Shown: positions 1 to 10,535 of the stretch, piece by piece
Layout of the letters: each line of letters opens with the position of its first letter
Position numbering within the stretch: the first letter of the stretch is position 1
Assembly (NCBI GenBank): GCA_038503035.1
Contig: JAVSML010025224.1
Span: forward strand, 1 to 64,000
From: Crocodylus rhombifer
Lineage: Eukaryota > Chordata > Crocodylia > Crocodylidae
Reading direction: 5' to 3'
Length of the DNA: 64,000 nt
Notes under the pieces: generated by a model
The model's database searches: none
What the model was told of the DNA's origin: nothing
What the model saw: the letters and a program-made list of their open reading frames with translations, nothing else
Made by a program: the position numbers and the translations under genes

Positions 1-1690
1 CACTTGTAACCTGCAGTCTTTGCCTGCTGGTACCTCTTGTGGCTTTCATCTTTCCTGTCCTTCCCCATTCCCATGCCAAAATTAACCAATAACCAATGTG
101 AACCTGTACTGACTGAGTCTTGCTTCTCTGCTCTTTGCTTTCTTCTCTTATTCACATGCATTACATTCCTTCATATTAGTGCAGTTGAATTGCCAGAGTT
201 AATTGTGGAAAGGAATTTTCACATCTGGGTGCCTCAGTACAATCTGTGCTGACTTGGTGGGGAAGAGGGCAAGTGAGGGGGGATCATGTAAAGAAAAGAG
301 TCAATAGTGAGAAAATAGCCTATTCCCTGCCATGAAATAGCAAGTCTGCCATATGCCCTGCCATGATGTGTGCCCCAAAAGCATTTTCTTATCATTGGTT
401 TGTGAGTGTTCCCAAACACTATAATATCTAGAGTAAGTTCCTATAAAAAAAATCCTTATTATGTGAATAGTCAAACTCTCTCAGATGATGAGAGAATATG
501 GAGTCATTTTCTTTTGGAAAGGGTCCTGCTGCTTTCTTCTCCAAGTCAGCACAAGGCTGTGCGCCTATATGAGACTGCTCTTACCCAAATCTGTTACTTT
601 CATTTACATGGGGTTGCCTTTGGATAGCAGCTCAAATTTGTCTCTTAAATCCCTTTAAAAGACATTTAAGAATATAAGGTTTGCAAATATTCTATCTAGG
701 CATCCTTCAAGTTAAATGAGGTCCCTATATCTAACATTAATGTTAGGCTGTAATTATCCTGGGCCACCAAACTTTTCAAAAACAAAAACATTTTCACAAA
801 GGCTAAGCTGAAACAAGTTCCAGTTGGGGTGGTGGGTGTTAAAATTTAAAAGTATTGTTAGTGGCACCTGTTAGTGAGACATGTAGACCTTCACTCATGT
901 AATCCTTACTAAGTTCCAATTTCCAATTTATGGTTAAATAAGGGGAAAAAAATTGTGATTAGACTGTATTTGTCCCGGATAAAGTTTTTCTGCTTGTTTT
1001 GACATACTTACAATTGAACTGATTAAAAGTTTATTTCATATTTGAACTTTTCATTTTCAATGTGTTGTGGAATTTTTATTTTATAAGATACATGATGGCA
1101 GTTACCAGAAAGGCTTGTTTAATGTTTCCAGAGGACCCAAGAAAATAAGCATAGGGGATTTGGGACATATAAATGGCAGTCAATTCATCTGTATAATAGG
1201 GTACATTTGACTTAGAACAGAGTCATTTGTTATAAAGCCAAATCTTGCAATTCTCACTCAAAACGTGCAGTACTTCTGAGTGTATTTTTAGAAATGATTC
1301 AAAGATTTTCATAAGGAAGTCTCTAGTAAGGACTACAGGTTTGTCCTGTAGTTCTACAATGTTGCTGCATACCAATAACTTATGTTTGAACAGTTTTTAA
1401 ATAACTCTGGTCCTAAAATAAAGCTATAATTCTTAGCATTCTCCTTAACATAAAAATGAATACCTAAATCTAAAAATATATATATTTAGGACATAGAGGT
1501 ATGCAAGCAAAGCTTTTGCCCAGTAATTGCAGCATGCTATTTCAGGTGACATTGATCAAATGTAGGTGAATTTTAATATGGTTGTTGGTGTAGCAGAGAC
1601 TTGCATCTCTTTTCAACAACCGTAAAATTTTGGTTTGGAGCGTTAGCAGAATTTGCAGGTATTACCTGACAGATTAATACCCTTCCCCAA
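1..1690. other. Intergenic, no gene seen
   Basis: AT-rich sequence with only short chance reading frames on both strands. I see no splice-flanked exon, keratin similarity or clear repeat boundary here. Confidence 0.6.
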
Positions 1691-2760
1691 GGAAGCATAC
1701 TTGCACTACTATCCAACATCTACATGAATGACCAACCAATCAATATGGAGACAAAATGTGTCATCCATGCAGATGACCCGTGCACAACAGCCCAAACGAC
1801 TGGTTTTGACCATGTTGAAAAAACCCTAAAAGAGGCATTAATTGGCCTAACCTCATACTACACTGAAAACCAAATATGTGACAACCAAGCAAAAACACAA
1901 GTTATATTGCCTTTCAGCTGAAAAACCATGAGGTCAACTGCCAGCTGAACATTACCTGGTCCGGGATCCCACAATCCTATTGTTCAAATCCAGTTGGGGC
2001 CCTCCCATACAAAGAACACATCATGAAGACAAAAGCAAAGGTGAGCACTGGGAACAAGTCTATATAAGCTCACCAACTCAAAATAAGGACCTAACCCCCC
2101 AACCATCCAGACCACTGCTTGGGTTCTCAGCTTCTCCTCTGTCGAGTATGCATGCCCTGTATGGGAGAGATCTGTATGCGCTAAGCGCCTTGACCCCAGC
2201 CTGAATGATAGCTGCTGATGCATCCCAGGATGTTTGAAGCCTACCAATCTAAACAGCGTGTACCTGTTGGCTGGCATCACTTTGCCTGACATCAGAAGAG
2301 TGGTGGTCAGCAGAACAGAGCTATCAGGACAAACTGAAGATGTGGGACACTCATTATACGACCATCCCACAGCACACAAACATTTGAGGTCGCACAACCA
2401 GCTTCCCTGCCAGAACCCAACTTCTCAATGCCACACACAAGGAGACACAACTACAGATCTGGAACCAGAGGCTGAAGAAAATACCTGACAGTGAAAAAAA
2501 TGGACATTCCAGCACCTGAGTTCTTATCACCAGGGGCTGGTGAACAATGGCAAAGGCGGCGATGTCTCAACCCGCCTACATACTGTATTCAGATGCTCCA
2601 AGGAACTAATGAAGAAGTGAGGCTACATTACTAGCTCATCCAACTGTGACTGCAGCACAGAGCCTCAGACTATGCAACACCTGCTGCAATGCCTACTGCT
2701 TGAAGGCACACGTACAATGAAAGATCTCACAAAGTACACTAAATGAACACAAACGTGTAA
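1690..2760 (+). mobile_element. Non-LTR retrotransposon (LINE) remnant, RT C-terminal part
   Basis: Broken plus-strand reading frames resemble the second half of a LINE reverse transcriptase. Near 1720-1915 a segment with the catalytic box as IHADD is followed by a Tyr-rich helix and a SKTQV-like end (here AKTQV). Further pieces follow at 2000-2045, 2230-2490 and 2600-2750, the last holding a Cys-rich stretch ending in MQHLLQC. Stops and frameshifts separate the pieces, so it is dead. The N-terminal endonuclease is absent. The clade is uncertain (Jockey/CR1-L2 superfamily likely). Confidence 0.7.
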
Positions 2761-3335
2761 CAAAATGGTCAGATGTGGTGTAGAGACATGAGAAGAACAA
2801 GAACAGTTGTAAAGATGGTTTTTTATCCTTGTATTTTGTCTGAAGTTTCCAGTAGTGTTACTAGCAGCAGGTATTCCTAGCACCCATTCCTGGTGAGGCA
2901 GCCTCAAAAAATAAGACAATAAGAGGCAAATGCCGGGACATTCCAGATTCATGATGATTCCAATTTGCAGTGTGACAGGATTTATCCTCCCCCTGGTGGA
3001 TTTTGTCAAGAGTAGCAAAGAGCTTTTTCTTTCTTTTTTTTAAAATTCTTCCTATGTCACATTCACAGTCAATGTTTATCTATCTTATTTTATCCTTTGC
3101 ATCATTTGCAAAAGAAATTTTTTTTTGGCACATGTCATTTTGTAATCACTGGGGCAATACACAGCACCTTGATGGCCTTGATTTGAAGGCACTGTTGCCT
3201 AGTACGATCAAAATGTGATTTCTTTGAAGAAAGCTCTTTTGACAGCAGGTGGCAGTAACAGCTAAGGATTACTGTGCAACATCACTAACTATAAATGAAA
3301 GAAGTACACTTTCTATTGCTTTTGTTGGTTTTTTA
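2761..3335. other. Intergenic, no gene seen
   Basis: T-rich sequence without a supported exon. Nothing beyond the tail of the LINE remnant was recognised. Confidence 0.55.
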
Positions 3336-3464
3336 AATATCTTTTATTGAACCAACTATAAAGCTGGAAGAGATATTAGGCAAGTTTTTGGGCACAAAAT
3401 GTCATGCCTCGGGTCAGTCCTAATATCTCTTCCCAACTATACAGTTGGTCCAATACATGATATA
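3336..3464. repeat. Small hairpin MITE
   Basis: About 130 bp that fold back on themselves. The left arm starts ATATCTTTTATTGAACCAAC and the right arm ends with the inverted form GTTGGTCCAATACATGATAT. Inner arms GAAGAGATATTAGG and CCTAATATCTCTTC also pair. The same arm sequence recurs at several other places in the window, so this is a dispersed non-autonomous DNA element. Confidence 0.75.
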
Positions 3465-4988
3465 ACCAGAAATCCCCTTTCTCTTCACATATTTCCAGCT
3501 ACAACAACACTCTAGCTGTACAACTGATAGAAATAAGGGTAGTTTAGAAATCCTACACACAAATGAAAGCTTGTTAGCATAATATAATCAAATGAGGTTA
3601 TGGTAAGGGGAGGAAGATGGCTTAGAATCTAATATGCTCTGAGAGCAAGTTAGTTTAATTTTCAAGTCCAAGTGGAACTCTTCACCCTCCCTCCCAGTTC
3701 TGTAGGTGAGTCCTAGCATAGGATACATTTTATATTTTCATTTCTGTGTTATTCATAACTCACAACCATGATAGTGCTGCATATTGTTCATGATACAGAC
3801 TACCCTTCATTTTACTCCTTAATAACTATACTGATCTTTATACAGCCACGAGAAATTAAAACTTGCTCTTCTCTGCAAAATGAGCAAATGAGAAGCAAAA
3901 AGGGGCCATTCTTCTAATAAAATCTTTTATCTGAACCTAAGAAGTTACACTTCTATAAACTTGCTATGGTACCAATATCTCAAGGATGTAATACTTATTT
4001 TGCATTGGCTAAAATGGACTAATGATTTTACCAGTGTTCCTCAACCCATTGCTCCAGAAAGGCATTGGTATTGAAAAATCATTGTGAGAGGCAAGGATTT
4101 CCTGGAGTGATATATTTTATTGCACCAACTGTATAGTTGGGCACAATTAGACAAGCACAAGACATTCTTTTTTAGGTCTGACAAGAACAAATCAAGCACA
4201 AGATGGTAAAGAAACAGCTTCAGGAAAGGGTGAGAGAAACTGTCAGGTATATCAGACATAATTACCACAAGAAAGCAGCTGATTAGTATCAAGAGGGGTC
4301 TATCAAGATGGGTACAGACATTTTAATCTTTCATGTGCAGGTAAAGTTCAGAAGTCAGGTACATTATAATGTCATTGATGAATCATTCACTTATTCACTT
4401 TGGGTATTTACAGAAGTTCAGGTGGCCTATTGCAGACATGCTCTAACTTAAGGCACTTGTGGGACTTAAGGCACTGAAGGGAGTGGTATGTATGATTCTG
4501 TAAATAATTAATGACAAAAATCTCATAAAAAGATATGAACTTACTGCTAATGAAAACTCATCTAACATCACTGAAAACATAGGTTTTGACCTACTATCTA
4601 CTGCAGGGGTTACCAGCCTGCAGCACACATGCTGCAAGTGACATAGGCAGCCTCTGTGTTTGGCACATGGCAGATCAGTAAGAGGACAAGTAGCATAGTG
4701 GAAGATAGGGCAGGGAACAGATATCACAGCAGCAGATGGGGTTGGGAGCACAGGGAAGGAAGCAGAAAGCAGAGCAGTAGGTCACACTGAGGAAGGACTG
4801 AAGTAGTACTCGGGGAGGGTATGGGGTGAATTTGTGTCACACCTGGCAAAAAAGTTGGTCTCCACTGGATTATCAACTTGCAGTATACCAAGAGGAATTT
4901 ATGAACAAGAATACTTTAACAAGAATGTGTGCCCTCCACACAATTTAAAATTCATCTTTACTGTCCCCAGATGTATTTATTTGTAGAT
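3465..4988. other. Intergenic with one MITE arm
   Basis: No gene seen. At about 4107-4175 there is another arm of the family at 3336-3464 (TATATTTTATTGCACCAACT followed by TATAGTTGG). The rest is unremarkable AT-rich sequence. Confidence 0.5.
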
Positions 4989-5085
4989 GATCATAGGGTC
5001 ATAGAAAAGTACTGCTGGAAGGGACCTTATCAGGTCATCTAGTCCAGCCCCCTGCTCAAGGCAGGATCATCTCTGATTAAAAACT
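4989..5085 (-). mobile_element. CR1 LINE 3' fragment
   Basis: Read on the plus strand this starts GATCATAGGGTCATAGAA and continues with GGAAGGGACCTTATCAGGTC and CATCTAGTCCAGCCCCCTGC, the reverse complement of the conserved CR1 3' end. The element is therefore in minus orientation and strongly 5'-truncated. Confidence 0.85.
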
Positions 5086-5651
5086 TGACTGTGATGGTTT
5101 AACTTGCTCTTGAAAATTTCTAAGGAAGGAGATTCCACAACTTCTGTAGGTAGCATTGGAAGAGGCTACTGTGTGAACTCAGTTGTTTTTGCCAGCAAGA
5201 TAAAATCCCGCCTGGGCCTTGACATCCAGGTATATATTGCACTTTACAATTCCATGTTGAATTTAAGTTTAGATAGCAATACCTCCAGATTGTCAGGAAG
5301 ACTCTGGCTGTCTACTAATTGGGAGCGTATAGCAATGTAGGATTTTTAAAATAAAAATATGCCATAAAAAATCTGAGACACCTCAATGCAAACACCTCTC
5401 TCCTGTTTTTTCCTCCATTTAATATGCATGCTATATGGTAAGGAGTAAGTAAGCAGGTCTAAATATTCCCATAGTTCCTCTTGTATAGAACTGAAGGCTA
5501 CTGTGAGAGATGAACATTATTTTTTCTTTACTGCTTTTCAATCTTTTCACACAGTAAATGGAAACTTTTAAAATGACATCCATATAACTAGTTAAAAAGA
5601 CATTAATGGTTTAGTACAGGGGTGACCAAATCTAATGTTTTTAGCCAAAGA
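5086..5651. other. Intergenic, no gene seen
   Basis: A short reading frame at 5104-5340 is not supported by splice sites or similarity. No repeat boundary recognised. Confidence 0.5.
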
Positions 5652-6030
5652 GTGCATCTACACATGCTATTAAACTCTAGTACATATAGCACCATAATTT
5701 ATTGCTCCCAGGCACCATGTTTACATGTGCACCTGAGACCACAGCACATTGAGTTGGGTTGGAGCAGCCCCAGCTGGCAAGGGACCAGGCTCAACATACT
5801 GCGGAGGGACAGTCTGGGGCACAAAGGTGCTACATTGCAGGGCTAGCTGGCAGGCAGCTCCCACACTGAAGCACCCTTATGCCCCAGCTAGCCCTGTCAG
5901 CATCTATGCACGTGTTGCTCCACACTAAAGAATGCTGCCCTAGGATAGTACTTGTATTTATAGTAAGTACTAACCTGTAGCAGAGTGTATTACTTTACTG
6001 CAGCCTAAAAGGACCACACATGTAGATGCT
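5652..6030. repeat. Palindromic MITE, family with CATCTACACATG ends
   Basis: Left end GTGCATCTACACATGC and right end CACACATGTAGATGC are inverted copies. The interior (around 5750-5890) closely matches that of 6481-6857. Related ends occur at 32172-32612 and about 61950. It resembles crocodilian Harbinger-type MITEs (Chompy-like), but the family name is inferred from memory. Confidence 0.65.
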
Positions 6031-6480
6031 GAGACTTCACTGAGGAGCTAATTAGGCAGCCTGTAAGGGCTTACCTAAATCCACTTTTTCTGAACATGAA
6101 TGAAGAAAATGATAAAAGGTATCTGTGAAGTTTTGGACAGAAACTAAACCTACTTTGGGCAAATGATTGTCTTCCAGGAAGGGCATCAATTTAGGCAGTA
6201 GCAACTTGGCAAGATAGTCCGTAACTTGGATGATGCTATAATAAATTGCAAAACTAATGGAAGCAGACACAGGGCACAGGAAGAGAATGAAGAAAGAAAT
6301 AATTGCACAGTAATTGCTCTTATCACAGACTATTTATAACGAGGTGAAGAACAGAGGAAATGCAAGACCTCCCAGACTGAAGACACATATCATTACTTGG
6401 ACAATTTGTTTTTCACTTGGCACTCTGAGTTAGGGAAAGAATCTAGTCCAGCTACTTCCCAGGTAGATTACCTCTCAGTG

Positions 6481-6857
6481 GGCACATCTACATATGCAAT
6501 AATGTGACATAATAAACTCTGGCACATATGGATGTTTACACATGCAGCATGTTGAGCTGGGTCAGAGCAGCCCTGGTTCACAGGGGGCCCAGGGGGTCAG
6601 CCTGCCAGCCCAGGGTGTCTCTGACTTGGTACAATGTGCTGCAGAGGGGCTGGCTGGGACATGAGGGTGCTCCAGTTTGGGGCTAGCTGGAAGGCTAGCT
6701 GAGGCATGAGGGTGGTCCAGTGTGTGCCTCAGGCAGCCCTATCAGTGTCTACACATGTTTCTGCACTCTAAAGAACACCACCGTGGGAGGTAAATGTAAG
6801 TACTAACCTATGGTGAAGTTAAGTAATTTAGCCAAATAGGGCCGCATGTGTAAACAC
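6481..6857. repeat. Palindromic MITE, second copy
   Basis: Ends GGCACATCTACATATGCAAT and GCCGCATGTGTAAAC are inverted. The interior shares phrases with the copy at 5652-6030, including TGTTGAGCTGGGTCAGAGCA and GTACTAACCTATGG. The two copies lie in the same orientation 450 bp apart. Confidence 0.65.
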
Positions 6858-8690
6858 TTTACTGTGGAGCTAATTAACCAACTCTGCAGGAAATGTCTCA
6901 TGTAGTTGGGTCCAGTTTGTATCCGTTTTGGTGCATGGGCAAATACACTGGAGGGAAGATACCAAGGTTCTACCCACTCCCTGCTTCTGCCCACCTGCAT
7001 AAAAGGGAACGTGAAATGGATTTGAAGGTAACCTGGAAGATTTTAAAACTTTGAGATCTTTTTACAGCTTTCTGGCCGGTGAACTCACGGCCTTACATTA
7101 TCACTGGGTTGTTTTTTTCCCCCCTCGATTGTCCACATACTTTTATTTAAAGGGATGATGTATGTAAGATACTCTTTCAAGACCCTCACAGCAGAGGTGT
7201 GATTTGCATGTATTCATTTCTTGCTGCTGCTGGGGTGTTACACTACCCAGGTACTGCAGGTAAATGGTTCCAAAATCCATTCTTAGAAGTATATAAATAG
7301 GAAGTTTCCTGTAGGATTCAATGCTGGGACTAAAACCCAGAGGTTTCTGGTTAGAGAGTCTTGCCCCTGTACTCAAAGTCAGACCAATTGCCATGTTTGG
7401 AATCAGGAAGGAATTTTACTCCCTTGTTAAATTTGTGTGGATTGTGGGGGCTTGTCTTTCTCAGCAAGGGGGTTGTGGCTTTCTTCCTTGGATCTCTCAA
7501 GTATATTTTAACAGCCCTTGTAGCGGCAGGACACTGACAGACTTCATCTCCCAGCTTTACCTGTGGAAGGTTAGGTTGCTCTTGGTGTTTTGGAGCAGTA
7601 TGACTTGTAGTTGTGTGACTGGGCTTATTATTTACTTTTAGGAATAGGTTAGACAAGCATTTCTGTGAGAGAGTCTGAATAGGGATGTTCCTGCCTTCAG
7701 CAGGGATTGGTCACTTCCAAACCTACTTTTCTATGATTCTAGACATGCCCCCACTGATACTTTTACATAAGGCGTTGTCAACCGAGGGTTCACATATCCC
7801 TGTGGGTACTTGGACTGGTTTTAGAGGGTAGGCACAGGCAGGCAGGGATGGAGCATCGCCACCTCCCAGGAGCAGTGCCAGGGCAGGGCAAGGGCAGTGG
7901 CGCCCCTCTGCAGGGTGGGAAGCTCGTATGACCTGGCCGTGGCCACCACACACCAGCCCAGTGAGCTTCCCCGCCCCACAGAGAGGTGCTGTTGCCTTCA
8001 CCTGAGCCCGGTGAGTTTACCTGCCCTGCCCTGGCCCTGCTCCTGGGAGGCAGCAGCGCTCTGCCCCCACCTGCCCACGTGCTGTCCCTGACTCCCTGCT
8101 TTGTGTCTGGACATGTGCTACCCACAGGCCTTCCCCCAGCTCAGCATTTGCCCGTGCACTATCCCCCTTTGCCTTCCCTCCACATTTGGTGTCTGGTCAC
8201 CAGGGGTACTTAGATTTTAAAGGGTCGAAACCCCGTGTTTTATATCTTTTATCTGCCTTTGATACCATTCACTATGGATTGCTGGTGCATCTACATGATA
8301 CTGTGGTAACATGTATGAGTCACTGCACATTTTACTCTGGCCTGGATTCAAAGGGTTATTTTGTGAGATTTGTTCATCTGATGTGTGGGTGGGGTCATCT
8401 TTTTCTGTTACCTCTCCCATTCCTTGTGTGTGAAGGGGAGACAGGTAAGATGGGTTGGATTGAAGGCAGCCTGCCAGTGAGTCTCAGCTCTGTATCAATA
8501 CAGTCCTCTAATTTTACAATGAGTTGTGTATAGATGTATTTTACTTTTGCATACTAATTTCCTTTTGCTTAGCTTGGTGGGTAGAAAAGGGAAGTAGTTT
8601 TGGTTCCCACTAAAAACTAAAAGTGTTACAGGCCTATGTATTGGCCTCTGGCTGCTTTACCACTCTAGCCAGGAAGAGCACAGACCATCT
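6858..8690. other. Intergenic with GC-rich inverted arms
   Basis: No gene seen. A GC-rich part (about 7780-8215) contains inverted arms: CCTCCCAGGAGCAGTGCCAG near 7861 pairs with CCTGGCCCTGCTCCTGGGAG near 8030. Phrases around GGGTACTTGGACTGG (7804) and GGGGTACTTAGATTTT (8202) are related in direct orientation. This is probably an unclassified DNA element. Confidence 0.45.
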
Positions 8691-8693
8691 GCA

Positions 8694-8806
8694 GACACTT
8701 CCTCAGCCTGACCTAGGGTGTTTGTGCCCAAAAGTTTGCTAAGAAGAATTTTACCAATTATTTGAGTTGGTCTAATAAAAGATATTGGATTTACCCAAAT
8801 AACCTT
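8694..8806. repeat. MITE copy (GGTCTAATAAAAGATATT end)
   Basis: Contains the phrases CCTCAGCCTGACCTAGG, CCCAAAAGTTTGCTAAGAA and TTGGTCTAATAAAAGATATT in the same order as the copy at about 27100-27190. It belongs to the hairpin family of 3336-3464. Confidence 0.65.
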
Positions 8807-9357
8807 GTCTTACAGGCCTAGAGGCTTTTGAAAATCAAACTAAGAACTTACCTGCCTCCAAAGTCATATAAAGGCCTTAAGAATCTAACTCCAGTCATGT
8901 TTGTAAATCTTACCTTCTGTTTCAGTTAAAGTGGATTTGATGTAACTGAATCACTTTTAATAATGAGACTCTGCTTACAAATTATTTCAACATTTTTTAA
9001 TTTTTTCATCAATGGCAAAACTCTAATTGACTTCAATAGGAACAGCCTAAGGCCCTTAAATATTGAGTGAGGAATTTGTTATGTTTTGGTTTTTTGAATC
9101 TTTGACTCTCTTCATGGAGCATTAGTACTTCTACTTTTGAGGGTTAGCAAATGAAGTCAAGGACTAAGGGTGGGGTTTATAGCCAGGAAGCCATAGGTAA
9201 GGTTAATCAGTCTGTCAGCTCATTAAGGAAACTCTTTCCACAGGATTTATATAAAATATAATGTGTACAATGGTTCTTGGTAAAATACATGCCAGGAACA
9301 TGCTAAAAAGGAATAGATAACAGCATGAGCCAGATTTGCTGTGCCAGAGAAATAATG
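8807..9357. other. Intergenic, no gene seen
   Basis: AT-rich sequence downstream of keratin gene A. No exon or repeat boundary recognised. Confidence 0.5.
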
Positions 9358-9707
9358 TTTATTAGCATAAAAAATGCATCGCATCTTGATGTTAAGAAAG
9401 CAGAATAAAAGAGGGAAACTTCAAAAGCAGAAACAGGCTGGGTTAAGAACCTGACCAGTACATTTCAGTGTACAAAACCATAGTAAGAAGCCTTGAATAA
9501 AGTCCCAAGCAAAGAGAAGAAGTATGATTCTTCTCTCAGTTGCTTGATTCAGTTTTTGCTTTCATGCCTTGGATAAGTTTGCTGCTGATGCTGGAGAATT
9601 CTGAAGTGGGCAAATACTTCTGGAGACATGGGTTGCTGATACAACAGGCAGCATGGGACTTGCAGCAGAGTAGAGCCCAGTTCAATTCCTTTTCTGGAAC
9701 AATGGCT
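9358..9707 (-). pseudogene. Candidate stranded tail exon of keratin gene A
   Basis: On the minus strand a pyrimidine-rich tract ending TATAG (AG at 9708-9709) precedes a 172-base frame ending in TGA at 9536-9538. In the phase left by a 221-base exon 6, this frame is open and Cys-rich (CCKSHAACCISNPC) and ends MKAKTESSN. An AATAAA lies 175 bases further on at 9358-9363. Joining it would give 484 residues, almost the 485 of gene B. It fits the old exon 7 of gene A, but the exon 6 donor needed to reach it is mutated to GG. A transcript could show it is used or dead. Confidence 0.45.
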
Positions 9708-10472
9708 CTATAGCCGGAGGAACAAGCGGGTCATGAATATTGGCTCTGGTGCACAGAGTGGTTTACCATTGGCAAAGAGATGGAGTTTGCACAGTCTGGA
9801 TTACAAGCCAGAGGCAGCTGGGCAGCCTGGGAAGAACAACGATATTTTGGAGAGTTTTAAGTATCTCGAGAATAGACTTCCAAGGAATCAATATTAAATG
9901 TACAAGAAATAAATACAAACAACATGAAGAATATATTATGTAAGAGATTTAAATCCAGAAAGAATTGATCCGAGAGGAACCATTTTCTATTATGTTTTTG
10001 AAGCAGAAAAAATCATACTGAGATGCAGGGACTCTTTATGTAGTAGCTTGGACTGGAAGGAGATTCTCTTTGGAACCATTCACAATCTAGACATAACTTC
10101 AGTGCTTGGAACACATTATCTTTTTCCCACCATCATACGCAAAGATACTTTAAGCATCCCCAAAGTTAGTCTGAGCTATTTGCTCTGTACTATGGAATAA
10201 ATGGAGGAAGAAACAATACGTGGAAGAATCCAAGTTGGAAATGATGCACATGAGTGATGCACATTTCTGAACTAATCTCCAAGTGAAACAGCAATTTCAG
10301 CAGAAGAAAGTTCACAGTTAAAGTTCAAAGTTAGAAAATAGTGACGTTTCAAAGTTAGAAAATTCACTAATTCTTTCCGTTGATCTGTGCCTCAGCTAAA
10401 AGGGAATTCTGAAGAAATCCAGAAAGACTTCCTTAACTATACAGGTACGGTACATAAAACATTGAGGGCCTT

Positions 10473-10478
10473 TTTATT
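10473..10478 (-). terminator. Poly(A) signal for read-through end of gene A
   Basis: AATAAA on the minus strand, 58 bases past the read-through stop of gene A. It gives the extended exon 6 a self-contained 3' end. Confidence 0.55.
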
Positions 10479-10535
10479 TTTAAAACATTACTTCTAATCC
10501 TATTGGCAGATCTTTGTATAGATGGGTACTTACTA

